Of a stretch of DNA of 47,608 bases, positions 41,033 to 47,608 are shown piece after piece. The stretch covers positions 1-47,608 of the forward strand of contig CAMCUO010000018.1 in NCBI GenBank assembly GCA_945879015.1, written 5' to 3'. A model generated the notes under the pieces. The model did no database searches. It was not told the DNA's origin and saw only the letters and a list, made by a program, of their open reading frames with translations. Within the stretch, counting starts at the first letter, position 1; the number at the start of each line of letters is the position of its first letter. Source of the DNA: Chitinophaga pinensis (GTDB taxonomy: Bacteria; Bacteroidota; Bacteroidia; 2-12-FULL-35-15). The translations under genes and the position numbers were made by a program.

Positions 41033-42220
41033 ATGTACGGAAATTTCAAAGAACATCTTCAGGCAGAATTAAAAAACATTGAAGAATCTGGATTGTTCAA
41101 GCGCGAACGAGTGATTACTTCGGAGCAAGGGGCTGTTGTAAAAGTTAATGGCAAAGATGTTATCATTTTTTGTGCAAATAATTATTTAGGATTATCCTCT
41201 CATCCAAAAGTGGTTGAAGCCGCTCACAAAACATTGGATCGTCATGGATATGGAATGAGCAGTGTTCGTTTTATTTGCGGTACACAAGACATTCACAAAG
41301 AACTAGAACAAAAACTATCAAAATTTGTGGGTCAGGAAGACACTATTTTGTATGCTGCATGTTTTGACGCGAACGGTGGAGTCTTTGAACCACTGATGGG
41401 TGAAGAAGATGCAATTATTTCAGATGAACTAAATCATGCATCTATTATTGATGGTGTTCGTCTATGTAAAGCAGAACGCTATCGTTATAAGAACTGTGAC
41501 ATGGCAGATTTGGAAGAGCAATTGAAAGCTGCACAAAAAAATCGCTTTCGTTTAATCGTTACTGATGGAGTTTTTTCGATGGATGGATTTGTTGCTCCTT
41601 TAGATAAAATTTGTGATTTGGCCGATAAGTATAATGCAATGGTAATGGTGGATGAAAGTCATGCAAGTGGTTTTATTGGAAAAACTGGAAGAGGAACTAT
41701 TGAATTAAAAAATGTAATGCACCGTGTGGATATAGTTACTGGAACATTAGGAAAAGCATTGGGTGGTGCGATGGGTGGATTTACTTCTGGAAAAAAAGAA
41801 GTGATTGAAATGTTGCGTCAACGCTCCCGTCCATATTTATTCAGCAACTCATTGGCTCCGCACATTGTTGGTGCTTCTATTGCTGTATTGGATATGTTAA
41901 AGGAAACAACATCCTTGCGCGATAAATTAGAAGAGAACGTAAATTATTTCAAACAAGGAATTAAAAAAGTAGGATTAGAAATTAAGGAAGGAGATTCAGC
42001 AATTGTTCCAGTTATGTTATACGATGCAAAATTAGCTCAAACTTTTGCAGCAAAATTACTCGATGAAGGTATTTATGTGATTGGATTTTTCTATCCCGTT
42101 GTTCCAAAAGATAAAGCACGTATCCGCGTTCAGCTTTCTGCTGCTCACGAAAAAGAACATTTGGATAAAGCTCTGGCTGCTTTCGAAAAAGTTGGCAAAG
42201 AGTTGGGTGTGATTAAGTAA
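41033..42220 (+). CDS. kbl: Glycine C-acetyltransferase (2-amino-3-ketobutyrate CoA ligase)
   Basis: This PLP enzyme of the alpha-oxoamine synthase family cleaves 2-amino-3-ketobutyrate with CoA to glycine and acetyl-CoA, in threonine breakdown. The 395 residues begin [13 protein letters not shown], have [34 protein letters not shown], and the PLP lysine in [15 protein letters not shown]. These fit Kbl better than BioF or serine palmitoyltransferase. The usual partner, threonine dehydrogenase, is not next to it here. Confidence 0.93.
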   Translation: MYGNFKEHLQAELKNIEESGLFKRERVITSEQGAVVKVNGKDVIIFCANNYLGLSSHPKVVEAAHKTLDRHGYGMSSVRFICGTQDIHKELEQKLSKFVGQEDTILYAACFDANGGVFEPLMGEEDAIISDELNHASIIDGVRLCKAERYRYKNCDMADLEEQLKAAQKNRFRLIVTDGVFSMDGFVAPLDKICDLADKYNAMVMVDESHASGFIGKTGRGTIELKNVMHRVDIVTGTLGKALGGAMGGFTSGKKEVIEMLRQRSRPYLFSNSLAPHIVGASIAVLDMLKETTSLRDKLEENVNYFKQGIKKVGLEIKEGDSAIVPVMLYDAKLAQTFAAKLLDEGIYVIGFFYPVVPKDKARIRVQLSAAHEKEHLDKALAAFEKVGKELGVIK

Positions 42221-42240
42221 GAGTTAGAGAATTTTTAATT

Positions 42241-43197
42241 CTACTCCTCTATCCCAATATGCATCAAAGCGTCACCTTGATTCACGACTGGTTGATTATT
42301 GATTCCAACAATATAACCATCTGCAGGAGAAATTAAATTTTCATCATGCTCTCCATAAGGATCACAGATTCTGCCAACCAGCTCTCCTTTTCGAATATGA
42401 GAACCATTTGTTTTGGAAGTATGAAACAATCCAGAAGACTTTGCTCTTACCCAAGTAGACTTGTGTAACAACACTGTTGGATTATTTGGAACATCTGTCT
42501 TTAACATTTTTAAGTGTTTCATCAAACGGATGCAGCCATTCATTCCTTCATTGATAGAAAGATAATCGAAGCGTGAAGATTCACCGCCTTCAAAAACCAA
42601 AATGGATTTGCCTTTTTTTGATGCTTCTTTTCGTAGAGTGTTATCACGGAAAGGAGAATTTATAATAAGTGCCGGAGAGAATTTTTTTCCTAAATCTAAA
42701 TTCACTTTATTGTTGAACACGCAACGCAACTGAGGATAGTTGCTGATCTTAGCTCCGCCTGTATGAAAGTCGATACCGAAATCAATTTGCGGAATAATTT
42801 CATTCATTAAATCGTAAGCAATTCGTCCGCCCAATGAACCATTTTTTGTTCCAGGGAAACAACGATTCAAATCTCTGCCATCAGGTAAATCACGAGAGCC
42901 CGATAAAAAGGAAATCGTATTGATAACTGGAATAGCGATAATGGTTCCGCACAATGGTTTCTTCACATCATCACGTGTAATAAGTCTGCGTACGATTTCA
43001 ATTCCGTTAATTTCATCACCATGCATTCCGGCAAGAGTTAATAAAACAGGCCCAGGATTTTTAGAACGAAAAACATAGACGGGAATTTCAATAACTGTTT
43101 TAGTTGGTAGTTGGTACCAATTCAAACTCACCTGAGCATTCTGCCCTGGCTTGATATCCATGCCGTTGATGTGGATGTTTTTGTTGGTGTAGCTCAT
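42241..43197 (-). CDS. Succinylglutamate desuccinylase / aspartoacylase family hydrolase
   Basis: This 318-residue zinc hydrolase of the M14-like family has the metal ligands HGDE in LAGMHGDEINGIE and a His in GIDFHTGG. A C-terminal beta domain (SPADGYIVGINNQPVVNQGD) resembles a biotinyl/lipoyl-like fold often found in these proteins. It removes acyl or amino-acyl groups from amino acids in characterised relatives. Here it is in one run with a small membrane or envelope protein, rimK and a RimB-like protease, 2 bases after its upstream neighbour. A role in removing glutamates added by RimK is suggested but not shown. Confidence 0.85.
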   Translation of the reverse strand: MSYTNKNIHINGMDIKPGQNAQVSLNWYQLPTKTVIEIPVYVFRSKNPGPVLLTLAGMHGDEINGIEIVRRLITRDDVKKPLCGTIIAIPVINTISFLSGSRDLPDGRDLNRCFPGTKNGSLGGRIAYDLMNEIIPQIDFGIDFHTGGAKISNYPQLRCVFNNKVNLDLGKKFSPALIINSPFRDNTLRKEASKKGKSILVFEGGESSRFDYLSINEGMNGCIRLMKHLKMLKTDVPNNPTVLLHKSTWVRAKSSGLFHTSKTNGSHIRKGELVGRICDPYGEHDENLISPADGYIVGINNQPVVNQGDALMHIGIEE

Positions 43198-43199
43198 GT

Positions 43200-44003
43200 T
43201 TAAAATTTTAATCCTATTCCGAACGAAAATTCAGGAGATGAAAAGTATGTTTTCTTTAAAGTGTAATCCGAATCGCTTGATGTATAATAAGGAGGATAGC
43301 TTGGAAAATAAGATCCAGAATATGTTGTAGTTGTTTCTGTTGAATACGAAGCTCCAGTAGACGCATATAAAATTCCAGTAGAAACTTCCGAAAAAATAAA
43401 AAATCTATTAAATGAATATCGAAGATTTAAAAAGCTGTTGAGTCCAGTAATGTAGCCACCAATTATATTTGTTTCTGTTTCGCTTATATATTGTAGTTCT
43501 CTAACTCCTGAAGCATTTGTTCTGTAATTTTCTTCTGTGCTAGTATATTTATAGTTACCAATGATAAATAGTGGCACTTGTAATCCAACAATAAAGTCTA
43601 ATTTTTTATTATTAATAGCATAACCAAGCGAAGGGTTTATATTGTAAATGGATTGAGCTCCTTTTGCTTCAATTTCAGATGTATAGTCAGAAGTACTATA
43701 TTTATTAATGATTGATTGATAACCTAGTTTTACTCCACTAACAATTTTTTTACTATTTACATATGAAAAGGAGAGGTTGTATTTTATTTCTGTGTGTTTA
43801 CTAGTTGGAGTATTAAAAAGAAAGTTTAAAAACTCTGTATCTTGACGATAAAAATTATGGATAGAATGATCTACTTGTCCATTATTACTAACCGAAAAAG
43901 AAAGGGATTTTTTCCTTGATTTTGCACTATCAGTTTGTCCAATAGAGATATTAGAAATAAGTAGTGTTAAAAATAAAAAAACTGAAATTGATTTATGGTT
44001 CAT
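43200..44003 (-). CDS. Exported beta-rich protein, probably outer membrane, function unknown
   Basis: I do not recognise this 267-residue protein. From the ATG at 44003 it has a clear signal peptide ([18 protein letters not shown]). The rest is made of alternating aromatic and polar strands ([42 protein letters not shown]) and ends FSFGIGLKF, with a terminal Phe. That is the pattern of an outer-membrane beta barrel. It overlaps the rimK stop by 11 bases and ends 2 bases before the hydrolase gene, so it is in the same operon, which is unexpected for an outer-membrane protein among cytosolic enzymes. Confidence 0.75.
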   Translation of the reverse strand: MNHKSISVFLFLTLLISNISIGQTDSAKSRKKSLSFSVSNNGQVDHSIHNFYRQDTEFLNFLFNTPTSKHTEIKYNLSFSYVNSKKIVSGVKLGYQSIINKYSTSDYTSEIEAKGAQSIYNINPSLGYAINNKKLDFIVGLQVPLFIIGNYKYTSTEENYRTNASGVRELQYISETETNIIGGYITGLNSFLNLRYSFNRFFIFSEVSTGILYASTGASYSTETTTTYSGSYFPSYPPYYTSSDSDYTLKKTYFSSPEFSFGIGLKF

Positions 44004-44880
44004 GATTAAACTCATTCCGTTCTACAAACTCAATAATTTTCGAAGCAATATCAACTCCTGTTGCGCCTTCAATTCCTTCTAATCCTGGAGAAGAGTTTAC
44101 TTCCATTACTAATGGTCCGCGTGATGATTGAAGCATATCAACACCAGCAATAGATAATCCTAATTTTTTTGCGGCTTTGATTGCTGTTTCTCTTTCTTCT
44201 TTTGTAAGTTCAATAACATTGGCGCTTCCACCTCGATGTAAATTACTTCTGAATTCCCCTGGTAAACCTTGGCGTTTCATTGCGCCTACAATTTTCCCAT
44301 CTACAATAAATGCACGAATATCTGCGCCACCTGCTTCTTTAATAAATTCTTGTACAAGTATATTTGCTTTTAAAGCAAGAAAAGATTCAATAACCGATTT
44401 TGCAGACTTATGTGTCTCAGCTAAAATTACTCCTATGCCCTGAGTCCCTTCTAATAATTTTATTACCACTGGAGCGCCACCAACTTGTTCTAATACATTT
44501 TCAATATTTTTTGGTATGGAAGCAAATGCTGTTTTTGGCATTCCTAATCCTGCTTTTGCTAATAATTGCAAACTGCGTAATTTATCACGTGAACGAACCA
44601 GTGCTTGTGATTCTACAGAAGAAAAAACTTTCATCTGTTCGAACTGACGAACAACGGCAGCACCATAAAAAGTAACAGATGTTCCAATACGTGGAATGAT
44701 AGCATCAATTCCAACAACTTCTTTTCCACCATAAAAAATATGTGGATTTCCTTTTTCAATCACCAATACACATTTCAAATGGTCAAGTACAACCACTTCG
44801 TGTCCGCGTTGTTCCGCAGCCTCCACCAATCTACGAGTAGAGTATAGTTTCGGTCCGCGTGATAAAATTGCTATTTTCAT
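43993..44880 (-). CDS. rimK: RimK-family alpha-L-glutamate ligase
   Basis: RimK is an ATP-grasp ligase; in E. coli it adds glutamates to the C terminus of ribosomal protein S6. The 295 residues contain [20 protein letters not shown] at the start, [19 protein letters not shown] near residue 135, and [26 protein letters not shown] at the metal site near 248-273. They match the RimK group rather than LysX or other ATP-grasp ligases. It follows the RimB-like gene by 7 bases. Free poly-glutamate formation, or modification of another protein, cannot be excluded. Confidence 0.93.
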   Translation of the reverse strand: MKIAILSRGPKLYSTRRLVEAAEQRGHEVVVLDHLKCVLVIEKGNPHIFYGGKEVVGIDAIIPRIGTSVTFYGAAVVRQFEQMKVFSSVESQALVRSRDKLRSLQLLAKAGLGMPKTAFASIPKNIENVLEQVGGAPVVIKLLEGTQGIGVILAETHKSAKSVIESFLALKANILVQEFIKEAGGADIRAFIVDGKIVGAMKRQGLPGEFRSNLHRGGSANVIELTKEERETAIKAAKKLGLSIAGVDMLQSSRGPLVMEVNSSPGLEGIEGATGVDIASKIIEFVERNEFNHEP

Positions 44881-44887
44881 TTATAAT

Positions 44888-45316
44888 TTATTTTTTAATC
44901 TCAGTAACATTAAACAACAAACCAACATCCACCATAAACTTATTCTTTATCAACTTTCTTCCAATCAAAACAGGATAACGCATCGTTCCTCTGTCGGTTA
45001 ACGAAATTACTGATTTTATGCGTTTTTTCCCAATTCTGATAATCGTTTTTATGATGTAACGTTTTTCAGATTCTCCAAATGAATTCTTGATTTCTTTTTG
45101 AGAATACGTTGTGAATTTTTGTTCTTTTTCAGTATAATCAGGATGAGAAGGATCTAATAATTTGAAATACAAAACTCCGTTCTCTTCTCTTATATCATGG
45201 CAATGCAAAGCTGTTGTATATGCACCCGTATCTATTTTTGCGGTAATGCCATACAATCCCAGTTCTGGGAAATCAATACTTTCTCTTCTGCCTATTGTTG
45301 GTTTCTCTTTGTTCAT
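44888..45316 (-). CDS. RimB-like ATP-dependent zinc protease family (retropepsin-like)
   Basis: The 142 residues match the family annotated as ATP-dependent zinc protease / RimB. AKIDTGAYTTALHC has the DTGA of a retropepsin-like aspartic protease, and SLTDRGTMRYPVLIGRKLI is the second family motif. In Pseudomonas RimB is reported to cut glutamates added by RimK. It opens this operon and is followed after 7 bases by rimK. The name zinc protease is a family label; the visible motif is aspartic. Confidence 0.9.
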   Translation of the reverse strand: MNKEKPTIGRRESIDFPELGLYGITAKIDTGAYTTALHCHDIREENGVLYFKLLDPSHPDYTEKEQKFTTYSQKEIKNSFGESEKRYIIKTIIRIGKKRIKSVISLTDRGTMRYPVLIGRKLIKNKFMVDVGLLFNVTEIKK

Positions 45317-45390
45317 GTCTTGAATACATCTGCAAGATAAAAATATTTAATCAAAGATTTAATACTAATTTTAAGGCAGTTTTAAAGCTC

Positions 45391-46449
45391 ATGAGTAAAA
45401 AAGTAGATTATATAATAGTCGGACAAGGTTTAGCGGGAAGCATCCTGGCATTAACCCTTTTGAAAAGTGGGAAATCTGTTATTGTAATAGATAATGCCAA
45501 CCCGAATACAGCTTCAAAAGTTGCTGCCGGTTTGTACAATCCTGTAGTTTTTAAACGACTTGTTAAAAGTTGGTTGGCCGATGATTTACTTCCTTATATG
45601 GATACCTTCTATCCTGAAATGGAAAATTTATTGCAGTCAGAATTCTATTTTTCGAAACGCATTTTAAAACCATTTGCTGAAGAACAAGAAAAAACACTTT
45701 GGCTGAAAAAAACAGAAGAAGGAATTGGAAAATATTTGAACGAAGCCATTTATTATGAAGATCTGAATGGCATTGTATACAATCCTTTGGGGATATCGGA
45801 AGTGATGCATGCTGGGAATTTGGATACTGTACAATTTCTGACTTCTTGTAAAAAATATTTCACAAAAAGTAATCTTTTTATTGAAGAAGTTTTTGATTAT
45901 TCTCAAATTTCGATGAGTGAAAATTCGGTTAGTTATAAAGACATTTCTGCGACTAAAATTATTTTCTGTGAAGGCTATAAAGCAACCGAAAATCCATTTT
46001 TTAAATGGTTGCCTTTTAAACTTACAAAAGGAGAAACGCTAACGATAAAATTGACGCACGATCATTCCATCCCGTTTAAAATTGTGCTCAACAAGGCCGT
46101 TTTTATTCTACCCATCGGTAACGATTTATATAAAGTAGGAGCAACCTACGAGTGGAACGATTTATCCGAAAACACAACAGAAAAGGGGAAGTTGGAGCTA
46201 TTAGATAAGCTACAAAAAGTCTTAAAAGTGCCCTTCGAAATCGTTAAGCACCAAGCAGGTATTCGCCCAACGGTAAACGACCGCAGACCATTGATTGGTC
46301 TGCACCCCGAGCATCCTCAATTGGCTGTCTTTAATGGAATGGGAACCAAGTGTGTGATGTTGGCGCCATTCTTTGCCAACCAGCTAACTTATTTTCTAGA
46401 AAGCCACACCCCCCTTGATAAAGAAGTGGATATTGCCCGTTTCAAATAA
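45391..46449 (+). CDS. FAD-dependent oxidoreductase, DAO family
   Basis: From the ATG at 45391 this is a 352-residue flavoprotein. YIIVGQGLAGSILALTLL near the start is the FAD-binding Rossmann motif, ASKVAAGLYNPV follows, and AGIRPTVNDRRPLIGLHPEH near the end is the second FAD-contact region of the D-amino acid oxidase group (GRRPLIG-like). Substrates in the family include glycine, sarcosine and modified tRNA uridine (the C-terminal part of MnmC). I cannot tell which applies. An upstream extension of the frame has no good start and overlaps the divergent gene's leader. Confidence 0.85.
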   Translation: MSKKVDYIIVGQGLAGSILALTLLKSGKSVIVIDNANPNTASKVAAGLYNPVVFKRLVKSWLADDLLPYMDTFYPEMENLLQSEFYFSKRILKPFAEEQEKTLWLKKTEEGIGKYLNEAIYYEDLNGIVYNPLGISEVMHAGNLDTVQFLTSCKKYFTKSNLFIEEVFDYSQISMSENSVSYKDISATKIIFCEGYKATENPFFKWLPFKLTKGETLTIKLTHDHSIPFKIVLNKAVFILPIGNDLYKVGATYEWNDLSENTTEKGKLELLDKLQKVLKVPFEIVKHQAGIRPTVNDRRPLIGLHPEHPQLAVFNGMGTKCVMLAPFFANQLTYFLESHTPLDKEVDIARFK

Positions 46450-46526
46450 AAATCATTTTTCCTTATGGAATTTTGATTTAACTTGCATCTAATGGTGGAA
46501 CCATTAAAAATTTAACTACAAGAGAT

Positions 46527-47608
46527 ATGAAATTGAGGAAGATTATTCTAGTCGCTATCGCAGCTATAGCAAGTGTTGCAGGTGCTTTAACCGTAACCGC
46601 CTACCAAACAAACAGTCAAAAAACCGTATTGATTTTCCCTAAAGGAAGCACGTACGTCAAAGAGTGGCAAAAAGTAGATTCGTTGGCTAATAAAGGGTTA
46701 AATAAGTCGGCTTTGGATGTTGTAAATGGCATTTACAACAAGGCAAAATCCGAAAACAATGCTCCTCAATATGTAAAAGCAATCATTCACCGGATGAAGT
46801 TTGAGCAGTATATGGAAGAATACTCCTTAATTAAGGCACTCAACAAATTAACCGAAGAAGCAAAAGAAGCAAAATATCCTGTAAAACCAATTTTACAGTC
46901 GATGATTGCCGAAAGTTACTGGCAATATTATCAGCAAAATCGCTATCGTTTTTACAATCGTACTGCAACAGTTAATTTTGATAATGAAGACATCACTACT
47001 TGGGATTTAAAAACCATTTTCACGAAGGTGATTGAAAATTACCAAGCATCACTTGAAAGCACCGATAGTTTAAAACGTACTCCCTTAAATATCTACGATG
47101 AGATTTTGGTCACACAATCCAACTCTCGCAAATTCCGTCCTACACTTTATGATTTTCTTGCTCATCGTGCGGTTGACTATTACTCGAACGAAGAACCAGA
47201 CATTACTCGCCCAACATATAAGTTTGAAATCAATTCAGAAAGCTATTTCTGGAATTTTAATGAATTTGCAAAAGTCGGAATCACATCTAAAGATTCACTT
47301 TCATCAAAGTTTTATGCAATTAAAATCTTGCAAGACTTAACTGCTTTCCATTCGAATGATACAGATCCAAAAGCTTTGATAGACGTTGATTTAAAGAGAT
47401 TGAAATTTGTAAAAAGAAATTCCACTTCTGAAATTAAAGACAGTCTTTACTTTTCAGCACTACAAAATTTAGAAGCGAAGTTTAGTGCTGACCCAGCTTC
47501 TGCGGATGTAAGTTATGAAATCGCACAAGTGTATTTCGAAAAAGGAAACAAATACAATGCACTTCAGTCAGATGAAAATAAATGGTTGAAAAAACAAGCA
47601 TTGGAATT
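46527..47608 (+). CDS. Alpha-2-macroglobulin family protein, N-terminal part
   Basis: The frame is open from an ATG at 46527 to the edge of the window, 360 residues. It starts with an export signal (MKLRKIILVAIAAIASVAGA) and then has the helical N-terminal region typical of large Bacteroidota alpha-2-macroglobulins: KEWQKVDSLANKGLNKSALD, SYWQYYQQNRYRFYNRTATV and FRPTLYDFLAHRAVDYY. Such proteins are near 2000 residues and trap proteases in the envelope, sometimes with a thioester, which would lie beyond this edge. AATGGT-GGA-ACCATT-type symmetry is seen upstream near 46491-46504. Confidence 0.88.
   Translation, partial: MKLRKIILVAIAAIASVAGALTVTAYQTNSQKTVLIFPKGSTYVKEWQKVDSLANKGLNKSALDVVNGIYNKAKSENNAPQYVKAIIHRMKFEQYMEEYSLIKALNKLTEEAKEAKYPVKPILQSMIAESYWQYYQQNRYRFYNRTATVNFDNEDITTWDLKTIFTKVIENYQASLESTDSLKRTPLNIYDEILVTQSNSRKFRPTLYDFLAHRAVDYYSNEEPDITRPTYKFEINSESYFWNFNEFAKVGITSKDSLSSKFYAIKILQDLTAFHSNDTDPKALIDVDLKRLKFVKRNSTSEIKDSLYFSALQNLEAKFSADPASADVSYEIAQVYFEKGNKYNALQSDENKWLKKQALE

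Noticed and set aside
45295..45390. Upstream extension of the DAO-family gene
   Set aside because: The extra residues precede the FAD motif by an unlikely length and overlap the divergent RimB-like gene; the ATG at 45391 is just before the Rossmann strand.

Overview
This is an AT-rich chromosomal segment of a member of the Bacteroidota. Several signs agree on this. One secreted protein (20769-21665) carries a type A Por-secretion sorting domain. Promoters fit the Bacteroidota pattern TTTG-N19-TAnnTTTG, best seen upstream of acpP. Neighbourhoods typical of the phylum are present: panD / YbhN-like / radA, acpP-fabF-rnc-IPExxxVDY-pyk, yicC-gmk, sufS-sufE-DUF59-DUF2480, and the long form of amidophosphoribosyltransferase. 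I see no rRNA, tRNA, CRISPR array, transposase or phage gene. Most of the window is housekeeping and central metabolism, with a few accessory modules.

Layout. 1-4287: panD, a flippase-like membrane protein, rfaE2, a four-helix-bundle gene between inverted repeats, and radA. 4414-9197: a compact biosynthetic operon of UbiA prenyltransferase, type III polyketide synthase, methyltransferase and FAD monooxygenase, with an SDR directly behind. 9331-11085 (minus): rnhA, marC family, purN. 11398-15821: acpP-fabF-rnc-IPExxxVDY-pyk. 15919-20767: a small secreted protein, an ArsC/Spx-like protein, a drug/metabolite transporter, yicC, gmk, and an ACMSD-like decarboxylase. 20769-23306 (minus): the sorting-domain protein and a large helical protein. 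23307-23985: a 679-base gap with a perfect 16-bp palindrome and a candidate structured small RNA ending in a terminator. 23986-30755: the purF-like gene, then a cyanophycin module of isoaspartyl peptidase, cyanophycinase and cyanophycin synthetase. 30756-34411 (minus): a frameshifted lipoprotein, DUF2480, DUF59, sufE, a frameshifted four-helix-bundle gene and sufS. 34662-38121: a second cysteine desulfurase, then selD and selU (selenouridine tRNA). 38123-42220: peptide transporter, purT, kbl. 42241-45316 (minus): rimK, a RimB-like protease, a desuccinylase-family hydrolase and an envelope protein. 45391-end: a DAO-family oxidoreductase and the start of an alpha-2-macroglobulin gene.

How genes work together. 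The polyketide operon probably makes a methylated, hydroxylated and possibly prenylated phenolic lipid or quinone, by analogy with the Streptomyces Srs pathway. The cyanophycin genes cover synthesis of the Asp-Arg polymer and both steps of its breakdown. NifS-type desulfurase, SelD and SelU would supply selenium to tRNA wobble uridines, with no sign here of selenocysteine use. The rim genes pair a glutamate ligase with candidate glutamate-removing hydrolases.

The most unusual aspect is the intergenic DNA. Many gaps hold short hairpin-forming repeats of at least seven sequence families. Two four-helix-bundle genes each sit between inverted copies of such repeats, one palindrome sits in frame inside sufE, and two genes are broken by single-base changes.
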